In this document: piece by piece, positions 27,916-36,415 of the stretch
How positions within the stretch are numbered: the first letter of the stretch is position 1
Layout of the letters: each line of letters starts with the position of its first letter
DNA from: Candidatus Amarobacter glycogenicus
GTDB lineage: Bacteria; Chloroflexota; Dehalococcoidia; Tepidiformales; Tepidiformaceae
Reading direction: 5' to 3'
DNA: 60,877 nucleotides
Assembly (NCBI GenBank): GCA_016719395.1
Contig: JADJZF010000006.1
Coordinates: 215,001-275,877 of the forward strand
Position numbers and translations under genes: made by a program
Notes under the pieces: generated by a model
What the model saw: the letters and a program-made list of their open reading frames with translations, nothing else
Told to the model about the DNA's origin: nothing
Database searches by the model: none

Positions 27916-28761
27916 ATGTTGCCCCACACCTACGTCGAAGTAACCGATGGCAACTTCGCCATCGAGGTCCAGGAAAAGTCGAAAACCGTCCCCGTTGTCG
28001 TTGACTTTTGGGCGCCATGGTGCGGGCCGTGCCGTGTGCTCGGGCCGATCATCGAGAAAGTCGCCGAGGAGAACCATGGCAAGGTGGTCCTCGCGAAGCT
28101 GAACACCGACGAGAACCCGAAGGTCGCCGCGCTCTTCCGCATCCAGGGGATCCCCGCCGTGAAGGCGTTCAAGGACGGCAAGGTGATCGCTGAGTTCACC
28201 GGCGCCTATCCGGAACCCCAGGTCCGTGCGTTCTTCGAAAAGGTCGTCGGCGCGCCGGCCATCCGCGTGACACAGGACGCTGACGACCACCTGCGGGCGG
28301 GCAACGTCGATGCGGCCGAGGCGGGTTACCGTGCCATCCTCGCGAAGCAACCATCGCAGCCCGATGCGCTCGTCGGCCTGGCCGCCATCCTCGCCGGAAA
28401 GGGCGAAACGGCCGCCGCGGAAGACCTCCTCGACCGCGCCCCGACCGACCGCCGGGCGAAGATCTTGAAGCACCGCATCTTCCTGAACGGCTTCGCCGAG
28501 AAGCACGCGGGCGAAGATCTGGAGAGCGCCGCCGCGGCAAACCCCCGTAACCCGCGGGATCGGTATCGCTGGGGCGTGATGCTCGCCGCACGGGAGCAGT
28601 ACGAGGATGCCCTCGACGAACTGGTCGAATCCGTCCGGATCGACCGGACGTTCGCGGACGGCGCTGCCCGAAAGGCGATGCTCGCGATCTTCGACATCCT
28701 CGGACTGGATTCGGAAGTGACGAAGGACTACCAGCGGCGGCTCTCGGGCGCGCTCTTCTAG
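27916..28761 (+). CDS. Thioredoxin-TPR co-chaperone (CnoX/YbbN-like)
   Basis: 281 residues: thioredoxin domain (1-110) with active site WAPWCGPCR and cis-Pro in GIPAVK, then a TPR region (about 115-281). The CXXC is intact, unlike E. coli CnoX, so redox activity is expected. The family protects proteins during oxidative stress and hands them to chaperones. CCGGAG lies before the ATG. Confidence 0.9.
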   Translation: MLPHTYVEVTDGNFAIEVQEKSKTVPVVVDFWAPWCGPCRVLGPIIEKVAEENHGKVVLAKLNTDENPKVAALFRIQGIPAVKAFKDGKVIAEFTGAYPEPQVRAFFEKVVGAPAIRVTQDADDHLRAGNVDAAEAGYRAILAKQPSQPDALVGLAAILAGKGETAAAEDLLDRAPTDRRAKILKHRIFLNGFAEKHAGEDLESAAAANPRNPRDRYRWGVMLAAREQYEDALDELVESVRIDRTFADGAARKAMLAIFDILGLDSEVTKDYQRRLSGALF

Positions 28762-28843
28762 GACCTGTCTTTCCCGTACCTTTCTCACGAATTTCCAATA
28801 TGCGCTTGCCGGGCGGATGCCCCGCGAATTGGAGGAGGTTCGG

Positions 28844-29491
28844 ATGTTTCTCATTTCAACCAGTCGGGGCCTGAAGGTTCTCGCCCTGGTCGTCCTCATG
28901 GCGGCTACGGGGCTTGCGATGTTGCTTGCAGCCGCGCCCACGACGAATGCACAGGCTGGCCGTTCGGCCACCATCAAGCAGGTCACCCTCACCCCGGGCG
29001 AAGAAGTCCCCGCCGTCACCGCCAATGCCATCGGTTACTTCAGCGGCACGCTCACCGATGGCAACCTCGAGTTCGACCTCAGCGCCGTCGCGCCCGAGAT
29101 CACGATGGCCCACATCCATGCCGGTGCGAAGGGGGCGAACGGCCCGGTTGTCGCGTTCCTCTACGGCCCGGTCGACCCAGGAGTTGGCGCGATCCATCCA
29201 ACTGGCGACATCAAGGTGGCGAACCTCAGCGGGCCCCACGCGGGCAACTGGAAGGCGTTCACCGACGCCATGGCGAAGGGCGAGCTCTACGTGAACGTCC
29301 ACTCAAAAGCGAATCCGGGTGGTGTCGTCCGCGCTCAGATACCGGCCACAACGCTCGTCCCTGGAGCGCCATCGGCGGGCGATAGCCTGATACCCGGGGG
29401 CGGTAACGGGTTTACCTACGCCGCCGGCGTCGCCCTGGTGCTGGCCTCGGTGGTCACGCTCGCGTTCGGTGTTTCGCGCCGACGGGCCTAG
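28844..29491 (+). CDS. CHRD-domain surface protein with sorting-signal-like tail
   Basis: 215 residues: signal peptide (about 1-36), a CHRD domain (about 40-165, with GEEVPAV, HIHAGAKGANGPV and LYVNVHSKANPGGVVR), a linker and a C-terminal helix followed by SRRRA. The end (SLIPGGG, hydrophobic stretch, basic tail) has the shape of a cell-wall sorting signal without the LPXTG. Start at 28844 has GGAGGAGG upstream. CHRD domains are extracellular; role unknown. A sortase is encoded at 35566. Confidence 0.83.
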   Translation: MFLISTSRGLKVLALVVLMAATGLAMLLAAAPTTNAQAGRSATIKQVTLTPGEEVPAVTANAIGYFSGTLTDGNLEFDLSAVAPEITMAHIHAGAKGANGPVVAFLYGPVDPGVGAIHPTGDIKVANLSGPHAGNWKAFTDAMAKGELYVNVHSKANPGGVVRAQIPATTLVPGAPSAGDSLIPGGGNGFTYAAGVALVLASVVTLAFGVSRRRA

Positions 29492-29515
29492 ACGGCTGAG
29501 GTAGTTCGCATCTCT

Positions 29516-29550
29516 CGGGCGGCCCGATTCGGGCCGCCCGACTTCTTTGC
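29516..29550 (+). terminator. Intrinsic terminator after the CHRD gene
   Basis: CGGGCGGCCC (29516-29525) pairs with GGGCCGCCCG (29531-29540), loop GATTC, followed by ACTTCTTTG. Confidence 0.8.
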
Positions 29551-29619
29551 CCTGCTTCGCCTCTAACTCCGAGGCGTTGCACACTGGCTCTCCCAACATA
29601 ACCATCGCGAGCCAGCTTC

Positions 29620-30705
29620 ATGATTATTCACATGGCCCCCGGGGCCTCTATCGAACAAGTCGAGCGCGTCATTAACCGGATCACCAGTGACTACGGCCTC
29701 CGGTGCGAGACCATTGTTTCCGGCACCACGGTCATCGGCGTCAAAGGAATCGCTTCTGTCATCGATGATGGCCGGATCACTGAGCTCCCTGGCGTCGACC
29801 GCGTCATCCGCATAACCGAGAAGTACAAGGACGCGAGTCGCAACTTTCACAAGGACGACTCGATCGTCACCATCGGTGGCCGCGTCAACGTCGGTGGCGG
29901 GAACCTCACCTTCTTTGGCGGCCCCTGCGCGATCGAATCCGAAAAGCAGTCCATCGAGTCCGCCATGATGGCGAAGGAAACGGGCGTCGATGTGCTCCGC
30001 GCATTCGTCGACAAGTCCCGTACGAGCCCCTACGACTACCGCGGTCTCGAACTTCAAAAGGGCCTCGAGATCGCCGCGGCGATGAAGCAGGCGACGGGGC
30101 TCCCCACGGTTTCCGAACTCATCGACCTCCGCCACCTGGATGCGTTCCTGAACGCGGGGATCGATGTCATCCAGGTCGGCGCCCGGAGTGCGCAGTACTC
30201 GCCCCTGCTCGAGGAACTTTCTCGCATAGACACGCCGGTCGTTCTCAAGCACGGTTTCGGCAACGACCTGAATGAGTGGCTCTGTGCCGCTGCCTACATC
30301 ATGTCCGGCATCGACCGCGAGGGCCGCGTCACTGGTTCCGGCAACCGGAACGTGATCCTTTGCTACCGCGGCATCAAGAGCTTCGAATCCGAGACCCGTT
30401 TCGGCGCCGACGCCGGCATGATCCCGCTGGTCCGCATGCGGTCGCACCTTCCACTTCTTGCCGACCCGAGTCATAGCGGTGGCGACCGGAAACTCGTGGA
30501 ACGCATGACCTACGCGTTTGTCGCCGCCGGCGCCCAGGGTGTCGAATTCGATATCCACAACAACCCGGCCGAAGCCCTCTGTGATGGCAAGCAGGCCGTT
30601 CAACACGAGGCCGGACGCATCATCCAGACGGCCCGCAAGATCCACTCCATGCTCGACGGGATCGGGATAGAGACAGGGTCGTCGATAGCCGTCGCGGCGA
30701 AGTAG
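29620..30705 (+). CDS. DAHP synthase-family protein, divergent active site
   Basis: 361 residues: N-terminal ferredoxin-like regulatory domain (about 1-75) and a class I DAHP synthase barrel (about 90-345). Conserved family sites are GGPCAIES (metal Cys), KSRTSPYDY, LADPSHSGG (metal His) and CDGKQ (metal Asp). Several positions differ from classical enzymes: ARS for ARN, VLKHG for LLKRG, ILCYRG for ILCERG and FDIH for VEVH, the last altering the metal Glu to Asp. It may be the first shikimate enzyme or a paralogue with another aldose. No aromatic gene is adjacent. Start has no Shine-Dalgarno. Confidence 0.82.
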   Translation: MIIHMAPGASIEQVERVINRITSDYGLRCETIVSGTTVIGVKGIASVIDDGRITELPGVDRVIRITEKYKDASRNFHKDDSIVTIGGRVNVGGGNLTFFGGPCAIESEKQSIESAMMAKETGVDVLRAFVDKSRTSPYDYRGLELQKGLEIAAAMKQATGLPTVSELIDLRHLDAFLNAGIDVIQVGARSAQYSPLLEELSRIDTPVVLKHGFGNDLNEWLCAAAYIMSGIDREGRVTGSGNRNVILCYRGIKSFESETRFGADAGMIPLVRMRSHLPLLADPSHSGGDRKLVERMTYAFVAAGAQGVEFDIHNNPAEALCDGKQAVQHEAGRIIQTARKIHSMLDGIGIETGSSIAVAAK

Positions 30706-30760
30706 CGCCCGCGACGGTGGCCCACAGGCCCACGAGTCCGGGTCCGGCCCGGCCCGGCGC

Positions 30761-31843
30761 TCAGAGCCGGACGCACCCCTCGACGACCGCTGCGCATTGC
30801 AGCATCTCCGGAATGACCAGGTATTCGTCCCTGGTGTGCTGGTTGTAACCACCGCGGCCAATGACGACGCTTGCGATACCGTGCCCTCGGAAGACGTTGC
30901 CGTCGGTCCCACCCCCAACCGGGTGAGGATCCGGTCTGTATCCGAGCCGTTCGAGCACAGGGAAGAGCAGCTTCACCGCCGGGTCGTCTGGCGTGAGCGA
31001 GTAACCGGGGTAGGCCTGACCGAACTTCGCATCGATGCGCGCATCCGGGTGGGCGCCCGCGACCTCGTCGACATGTTTCTTCGCGTTGGTCATCAGCGTC
31101 TCGAGCTTCTCTTCGACCATGCTCCGCATCTCGCCCTGGATGAGCGCGTAGTCTGGGACAGCATTGCGGACGAGACCGCCCTGCACCTTACCGACATTCC
31201 CCGTCGTCTCGGCATCGAACCGGCCCTGGGGCAACCCGACGATGATCTCCGCCGCGATCGAGATGGCCGGCACGCCTTTCTCCGGTTCGAGCCCCGCGTG
31301 CGCGCTTCTCCCGTGGACCTCGATGTCGTACGTGCTGTGGTAGGGAGCCTGGCCCTGGATGCTGGAAGGTGGCCCGCCGCTATCGATCACGATCGCTACC
31401 CTGGCCGTGATCCGCGAATAGTCCATCTTCGTGGCCCCCAGTAGACCGACTTCCTCCCCGCGGCTGATCGCGACTTCGAGGGTCCGGGTCTCGGCGCCGT
31501 CTTCGATGGCCGACTGGATCACTTCGAGAATGACCGCGCAGCCCGCCTTGTTGTCGGCCCCGAGGATGGTCGTCCCGTCGCTCCGGATGATGTCGTCGCC
31601 GTCCCAGACGGGCTTGATGCCCCGGCCGGGCTCAACGGTGTCCATGTGCGCCGAGAGCAGAATGGGCTCCCCCCGCCCCTCACGCCTGGCGAGCACGTTG
31701 CCTGCGGCGTCCTGGCTGGCGTCGAGCCCGAGCGCCCGAAGGCGTCGTTCGAGTTCAGCGGCGATGGCGTCCTCATCACCTGAAGGCGAATCGATTGCGA
31801 CGAGGTCAAGGAATGTTCGAACGATACGGTCTCGGGTGATCAC
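30761..31843 (-). CDS. M20-family metallopeptidase (PepT/CPG2-like)
   Basis: 360 residues. Zinc-site motifs: SAHMDTVEPG, ILGADNKAGC, the general-base Glu of ISRGEEVGLLG, the dimerisation-domain HGRSAHAG and a C-terminal His in GGYNQHTRDEY. Cytosolic zinc aminopeptidase or amidase; exact substrate unknown. Leaderless GTG start (see the -10 at 31850). Confidence 0.92.
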   Translation of the reverse strand: MITRDRIVRTFLDLVAIDSPSGDEDAIAAELERRLRALGLDASQDAAGNVLARREGRGEPILLSAHMDTVEPGRGIKPVWDGDDIIRSDGTTILGADNKAGCAVILEVIQSAIEDGAETRTLEVAISRGEEVGLLGATKMDYSRITARVAIVIDSGGPPSSIQGQAPYHSTYDIEVHGRSAHAGLEPEKGVPAISIAAEIIVGLPQGRFDAETTGNVGKVQGGLVRNAVPDYALIQGEMRSMVEEKLETLMTNAKKHVDEVAGAHPDARIDAKFGQAYPGYSLTPDDPAVKLLFPVLERLGYRPDPHPVGGGTDGNVFRGHGIASVVIGRGGYNQHTRDEYLVIPEMLQCAAVVEGCVRL

Positions 31844-31849
31844 GACGGA

Positions 31850-31855
31850 ACGCTA
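31850..31855 (-). promoter_or_regulatory. -10 element of a leaderless gene
   Basis: TAGCGT on the minus strand, exactly 6 nt before the GTG at 31843. Confidence 0.6.
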
Positions 31856-31921
31856 CCAGCATTCCGCGTCTCCGGGCCAGCGATGCCTCCCGGCGTTAAC
31901 GCGCGGTTCATCCATGCGTGT

Positions 31922-31927
31922 CAGAAT
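31922..31927 (+). promoter_or_regulatory. -10 element of a leaderless gene
   Basis: CAGAAT, exactly 6 nt before the ATG at 31934. It supports 31934 as the real start of the frame-broken phosphatase gene. Confidence 0.5.
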
Positions 31928-31933
31928 GTTTGC

Positions 31934-32669
31934 ATGACGCTAACTATCACGAACCGCGAGTTGAGGCTCGAAGTCGCCCACAACGTCCGCCACATGGGCG
32001 GCTATACCACTCGAAGGCCGCACCACCACCGACACCGTCATTCGTTCCGCCGGGCTCCAGCGGCTGACTCCTCACGGCCTCGGCACGCTCGCCGACCATG
32101 GCGTGAAGGCCATCGTCGACCTCCGCTCGCGGGCCGAGAGGGAACGCGACGTCACCCCCGATCCTTCCGTTGCCGGGATTCGCCACGTCTTCGCACCCGT
32201 GTTCGAGGAGGACCAGTCCCCTGTGGGGTTGGACGCCGAGTTCCCCGGCTACTTTGTCGTCTACCAGCGCATGCTCGAAACGGGCCGTGACGCCTACCGC
32301 GTCCTCTTCGAAACCGTTTCGGACACCGACGGCAAGGTCGTCTTCCACTGTGCTGCCGGCAAGGACCGGACCGGCGTTGCGGCAGCCCTGATGCTCCGCC
32401 TCGCAGGCGTCGACGAGGCTACCGTCATCGAGGACTACGCCCATTCGTTTCACCTCCTGCGTCCACTCCTGGACGAGTGGCTCCCGCGGATGTCCGAGCA
32501 GGGTATCGACCAGTCGAGAGCGCTCCAGCTCATGGCGTCGCCGCCGGAAGACATGACCAACACACTGGCCCACATCGAGCGTCTCTACGGCGGTGCAGCC
32601 GCCTACCTTGAGAGCGTCGGCGTCAGCGCCGCGACTCTCTCCGCCGTGAGAGCGAAGCTGGTCGCCTAA
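31934..32669 (+). pseudogene. Tyrosine-protein phosphatase gene with one frame break
   Basis: Two frames together make a complete dual-specificity/LipA-like phosphatase. The first (31934 onward, LRLEVAHNVRHMGGYTT) gives the family N-terminus; the second (from about 32013, EGRTTTDTVIRSAGL onward) carries the catalytic HCAAGKDRTG and continues to 32669. They join at 32009-32015, where ACT-C-GAA leaves one base too many, or two bases short of an Arg codon (family sequences read GGY-x-T-R-D/E-G). The 32103-32669 part alone lacks the N-terminus. Stop overlaps the stop of the convergent NnrS-like gene. May be sequence error rather than decay. Confidence 0.8.
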
Positions 32670-33991
32670 CCAGGCATCGCCCGCATGATCTGTTGGATCG
32701 GTCTGCCGGTGATGATCGCTGTCCGGATGCAGACCGCAGCGGTCAGGCCCAGGGCGGCCATCGCCAGCACGCCCGCGAGCGCCATTGCACCCTGTGCCGC
32801 GTCGCCTGGTGCATCACCAGCGAGGGCCGGGATAACCCGCAACGGCCATGCCGCAACCAGCAGGAGAAAGCCCGCAGTCAGCAGGTTCTGCCACGGGATG
32901 TATCCCGCCCCGAACCGTGCCAGGACGATGTGGGCCATCGCCAGCATCAGCGGCAGGACGAACCCGAGCAGGAAGATGTGCCGGATAGCCCCTTCCTGGT
33001 ACAGGTTCAGCTCGTCTCCCGCCGGGGCGAGGCGCGCCAGCACGAGCGTCGCCGCATAGATGACCGCCCCAAGCCAGGCGATCGGGGCTGCCCACTCGTA
33101 CCGTTCGCCGCGATAGCGTCTCTTGAGGTTGGAGAAGATCCGCAACCAGTATGTGAGCAGCAGAAGCGCCACTCCCAGCGCGATGTCTGCGACACGCACG
33201 AGCATGAATGCCCCGGGCAGCACCCAGACGTCCTGGCCGGCGACCCAGAGAGCCGTGCCTGCATTGACAGTGACCAGCAAGAAGATCTGCTTGCGCGCAT
33301 CAATCAGAGGCAGGCCCATGTGTCCGCCGAGGGCGCGCGGCCCGATCGCCAGGATTACCTGCAAGAGGAACCCGCGCAGGAACACTTCGGCTACGAGATG
33401 CGATTCGGCCGGCAATGCCGTGCCCATTTCCCAGTTCAACGAGGCGATCAGTGCCATCGCCGAGGCGGTTACGAGCCATCCCCCGGCGAACCAGACGAAC
33501 CACGGCTGTGGGTCAAGCTTGAGGCTGTGCGGCGGCTTCACACGCACCACTGCGACCGCAAAAGCGCCCGAAGCAGCCAACATGACCACCCCGCCGAACG
33601 GGCCGAGGAAGTCCGCCTGGTCGTACCACAGTTGCCCCGCGGCCTGGAGCAGTCCCCCACCCGCGAGCCCGGCCGGCACCCCTATCCGCAGCCAGAGGCT
33701 AAATGGTTGCCTCCCGTTCATCCGCACCAGGAACTCGAACGCCAGCGCGACGATGAACACGCCTGCGAATGCCCAGAGCTGGAGACGCCCATGAGCCTGC
33801 ACTGACTGTGTCCAGCGGTCGAGGCCGTAACCCGTTTCTAATGCGGCGAGAAGGCCGAGGACGAGACCGGCACAAACCGAGATAGCCGCAGAGACTGCCA
33901 TCCACATCGCGAAGATCCAGGGGAAACCCGGTCTTCGCACCCGGCGTGTCGCGACCTGGGCGAGGGGGATATCACCGGCATGAGGGCGCAT
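32666..33991 (-). CDS. NnrS-like multi-pass membrane protein
   Basis: 441 residues with about twelve membrane helices. The first helices contain QAHGRLQLWAFAGVFIVALA, matching the His-rich HGHAQLFGW-type helix of NnrS, a heme-copper membrane protein linked to nitric oxide stress. Further His residues occur in GGHMGLP and IRHIFLLG. Identity to NnrS is by pattern and topology; other heme-copper relatives are possible. I start at 33991 because a -10 lies 6 nt upstream and a CRP/FNR-type site 41.5 bp upstream; the frame is open to 34096 with non-native residues. Confidence 0.75.
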   Translation of the reverse strand: MRPHAGDIPLAQVATRRVRRPGFPWIFAMWMAVSAAISVCAGLVLGLLAALETGYGLDRWTQSVQAHGRLQLWAFAGVFIVALAFEFLVRMNGRQPFSLWLRIGVPAGLAGGGLLQAAGQLWYDQADFLGPFGGVVMLAASGAFAVAVVRVKPPHSLKLDPQPWFVWFAGGWLVTASAMALIASLNWEMGTALPAESHLVAEVFLRGFLLQVILAIGPRALGGHMGLPLIDARKQIFLLVTVNAGTALWVAGQDVWVLPGAFMLVRVADIALGVALLLLTYWLRIFSNLKRRYRGERYEWAAPIAWLGAVIYAATLVLARLAPAGDELNLYQEGAIRHIFLLGFVLPLMLAMAHIVLARFGAGYIPWQNLLTAGFLLLVAAWPLRVIPALAGDAPGDAAQGAMALAGVLAMAALGLTAAVCIRTAIITGRPIQQIMRAMPG

Positions 33992-33997
33992 GGGCGA

Positions 33998-34003
33998 ATG
34001 CTG
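33998..34003 (-). promoter_or_regulatory. -10 element of the NnrS-like gene
   Basis: CAGCAT on the minus strand, exactly 6 nt before the ATG at 33991. It is weaker than the other -10 elements in the window, as expected for an activator-dependent promoter. Confidence 0.5.
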
Positions 34004-34024
34004 GAGTGTCGCTCTGGTAGCCGA

Positions 34025-34040
34025 TGTGACAGTTGTCACG
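34025..34040 (-). promoter_or_regulatory. CRP/FNR-family binding site
   Basis: TGTGA-CAGTTG-TCACG, a near-perfect palindrome (GTGACA GT TGTCAC). Its centre (34032.5) is 41.5 bp upstream of the predicted transcription start at 33991, the standard class II activator position. It lies inside the end of nothing coding on the minus strand, between the NnrS-like gene and the GNAT gene. Confidence 0.65.
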
Positions 34041-34059
34041 GGATCGCTGGCGCTCGGTG

Positions 34060-34734
34060 CTACTCCAGCCATCCTTCCGGCGGCGTCGGCTGCCACGCGA
34101 TCCCAAGGAGGGAATCGCCATTAGAGCGATCCACGGGCTTGAACATTTCCCACTCGTCGGCCGTCGCTTCAATCTCGATGACCGGCCAACCGATTGGCAC
34201 GCCGCTGCCTTTGACGACGAAGGTCTCCGCGTCGAACCCCGTCGATCCGTATGCTGCCGCGATGGCGGTGCCCACGGCTTTCTGCCACTCGCTCGGCTGT
34301 CGCCCCGGGTGTGGCACGGCGGCCGGGTTCGCGAAGAAGTTCCGGAAGCTCGCGGGATGCGCCGTCCGTCCGCAAGACAGGAAGCGCTCCTTCGGCGGCA
34401 ATGCGTTCGCAGCCAGGGCCGCAGCTTCCAGCTTCCCGAAAAGGCCGTGCCGCCGGTAGTCCATTCCGACGCAGCACAATCCCGCCAGGCGGACGTTGGT
34501 TCCTGGTAGTTGCGGGAGATCGATCACCCGGGATTCACCCAGCGCGAACCCCGCCACCGCCCCGTCACGAGCGGTCGCGAGGGCCAGGTGGCGGAGCTTC
34601 CCGAGGTTCTTCTCCAGGTAAGCCGTGTTCGCGTCGCGGTAGTTCTGCTGAAACAGGCGGATTACGTCGCTGAGCACACCTTGCGGCAGTGCACTGGTCT
34701 CCAGCACCGCGATGGCGAAGTCCGATGCCTCCAT
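34060..34734 (-). CDS. GNAT-like N-acetyltransferase
   Basis: 224 residues with a GNAT-type core: strand AVAGFALGESRVIDL, then LAGLCCVGMDYRRHGLFGKLE, where the acetyl-CoA binding R/Q-x-x-G-x-G/A loop is seen as RRHGLFGKL. Substrate unknown. Start at 34734 has GGGGAGG upstream; the ATG 7 codons earlier lacks a ribosome site. Confidence 0.75.
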   Translation of the reverse strand: MEASDFAIAVLETSALPQGVLSDVIRLFQQNYRDANTAYLEKNLGKLRHLALATARDGAVAGFALGESRVIDLPQLPGTNVRLAGLCCVGMDYRRHGLFGKLEAAALAANALPPKERFLSCGRTAHPASFRNFFANPAAVPHPGRQPSEWQKAVGTAIAAAYGSTGFDAETFVVKGSGVPIGWPVIEIEATADEWEMFKPVDRSNGDSLLGIAWQPTPPEGWLE

Positions 34735-34800
34735 GCCCGCGCCTCCCCTGCTCAAGCCGACTTCCGATGGCTACCATTGTTCCACAACAGGAGGCTCGAC

Positions 34801-35565
34801 ATGGTGGTCCACTACGAGACCGACGGCCCGCTGGCCATCGTGACTATCGACCGTCCGGAGGTCCGTAACGCGGTCGACCGCGAAACGGCAGCAGCGCTCG
34901 CCCGAGCTTTCCGCACCTTCGAAGATGATGATGCGCTTCGCGTGGCAATCCTGACAGGCGCGAACGGCACGTTCTGCGCCGGGGCGGATTTGAAAGCTGT
35001 TGCAACCGGAGGCGGCAATCGGACCGCCACAGATGGCGATGGTCCTATGGGGCCCTCACGCATGCGGCTCTCCAAGCCGGTGATCGCTGCAGTGGAGGGC
35101 TTCGCCGTCGCAGGCGGACTGGAACTCTCGCTCTGGTGTGACCTCCGCGTGGCCGCCCAGGACGCCGTCTTCGGTGTCTACTGCCGCCGCTGGGGCGTCC
35201 CCCTCGTCGATGGTGGGACCGTCCGGCTCCCTCGCCTCATCGGCGAGAGCCACGCGCTTGATCTGATCCTGACCGGCCGGGGCGTGAGCGGCGAGGAAGC
35301 GCGGGCGATGGGGCTCGCCAACCGGCTCGTGCCGGCGGGCGAGGCCCTCTCCGGCGCGCGAGAACTGGCTTCCCAGATCGCCGCCTTCCCCCAGCGATGC
35401 CTGCGCAGCGACCGCCTTTCGGCCCTCGAACAGTGGGACCTCGAGTTCGAGGACGCCCTGGCGAACGAGACCCGGCGCGGCATCGAGGTCATCAACTCCG
35501 GCGAGACGCGCGAGGGTGCCGCCCGTTTCGCGGCGGGAGCAGGCCGTCACGGCTCGTTCGCTTGA
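34801..35565 (+). CDS. Enoyl-CoA hydratase/isomerase
   Basis: 254 residues of crotonase fold: ILTGANGTFCAGADLKAV (CoA/oxyanion), KPVIAAVEGFAVAGGLELSL, and a C-terminal helical domain. The second catalytic Glu region reads RRWGVPLVDGGTVRLPRL. Hydrates enoyl-CoA in beta-oxidation; fits the acyl-CoA dehydrogenases elsewhere in the window. ATG 34801 with ACAGGAGG upstream. Its stop abuts the stop of the convergent sortase gene. Confidence 0.93.
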   Translation: MVVHYETDGPLAIVTIDRPEVRNAVDRETAAALARAFRTFEDDDALRVAILTGANGTFCAGADLKAVATGGGNRTATDGDGPMGPSRMRLSKPVIAAVEGFAVAGGLELSLWCDLRVAAQDAVFGVYCRRWGVPLVDGGTVRLPRLIGESHALDLILTGRGVSGEEARAMGLANRLVPAGEALSGARELASQIAAFPQRCLRSDRLSALEQWDLEFEDALANETRRGIEVINSGETREGAARFAAGAGRHGSFA

Positions 35566-36171
35566 TCAGGCTCGCACGGCGAGTACGACCGTCCGGAAGG
35601 CGTATTCACCCTCATCTGGCGGGCCGCTGCAGGTCATCAGCGTGATGCTTTCGAATCCTTCGCGGCCCTTCAGCAGCGCCCCCATGTCGATCGTGCCCAG
35701 CGCGTATTCGACGGCCGAAGTGACGCGGTAGCCATGTTCGCTCCCATCGCTCAGCACGATCCGGATGTCGTCATCTGCGGAGAGTGTGGACAGCCGGGAG
35801 AACACCCCCGGCTGCCCGTTGAAATACACGTGGGCTGCCAGGAAGGTCGATCCGCCTTCGCCGGGCAGCGCGCAGTACGCCGGGTTCCAGCCAATTGTGC
35901 TCGTGTCCTGCGGCACATCGAGCCGGCCGAAGGCGTCCAGGCCGTAGCGTCCGACCCTCGCCTGCCTGAGGCCAAGCCTGGGGATAGACATCGAAGCGAT
36001 GTCGACCGGGCCCGCAGGTGGCGGCGGAACCGGTTCGCCGGCATCCTGGCCATAGCGCTCGATGGCTTTCTCAGTTTCGGCGATGAACGTGGCGTTAACG
36101 CGCGCGGGAAGGCCCGTCGCGCCATCGCGCCCGATGTACCGGAGCTGTTCCCCGAATCCTGGCTGCGTCAT
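35566..36171 (-). CDS. Sortase-family transpeptidase
   Basis: 201 residues. Sortase domain from about residue 55: SIPRLGLRQARVGRYG strand pair, catalytic His in TFLAAHVYFNG, catalytic Cys in ITLMTCSGP and Arg in YAFRTVVLAV. No N-terminal membrane anchor is seen; the N-terminus is polar with a Pro run. It attaches surface proteins to the envelope; the CHRD protein (28844) is a candidate substrate. GGGAG before the ATG, and TAGACT 9 nt upstream. Confidence 0.85.
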   Translation of the reverse strand: MTQPGFGEQLRYIGRDGATGLPARVNATFIAETEKAIERYGQDAGEPVPPPPAGPVDIASMSIPRLGLRQARVGRYGLDAFGRLDVPQDTSTIGWNPAYCALPGEGGSTFLAAHVYFNGQPGVFSRLSTLSADDDIRIVLSDGSEHGYRVTSAVEYALGTIDMGALLKGREGFESITLMTCSGPPDEGEYAFRTVVLAVRA

Positions 36172-36257
36172 TCCACTCCCAGTCTACAGTGCGCGGTGCA
36201 CCCCCGGGTATGTGTGAACTCCTGCACGGATGGTGGCAGGAGAACCACTGAATTCCG

Positions 36258-36286
36258 TTGACAGTTAACCTTTTGCCGGCCAACAT
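36258..36286 (+). promoter_or_regulatory. Promoter of the small transcript at 36.3 kb
   Basis: TTGACA (36258-36263), 17-bp spacer, CAACAT (36281-36286). This is the clearest consensus -35 in the window. Confidence 0.6.
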
Positions 36287-36330
36287 CGTTACTTAGAACA
36301 AGCGCGGCAAAAGCCGGTGAGGAGAGCCCA

Positions 36331-36387
36331 ATGGTCACGAACATTCGCACCTCGGCAATCGCGCGTGGAGCTGCGTCGCCAGGCTAG
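36331..36387 (+). CDS. Possible 18-residue peptide
   Basis: MVTNIRTSAIARGAASPG, preceded by GAGGAG 7 nt before the ATG. It is the only frame in the 155-nt candidate transcript. Slightly basic, no membrane segment. Too short for family evidence. Confidence 0.35.
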   Translation: MVTNIRTSAIARGAASPG

Positions 36388-36415
36388 TGTCCTTGAATAA
36401 GAAGGACGGCCTCGA

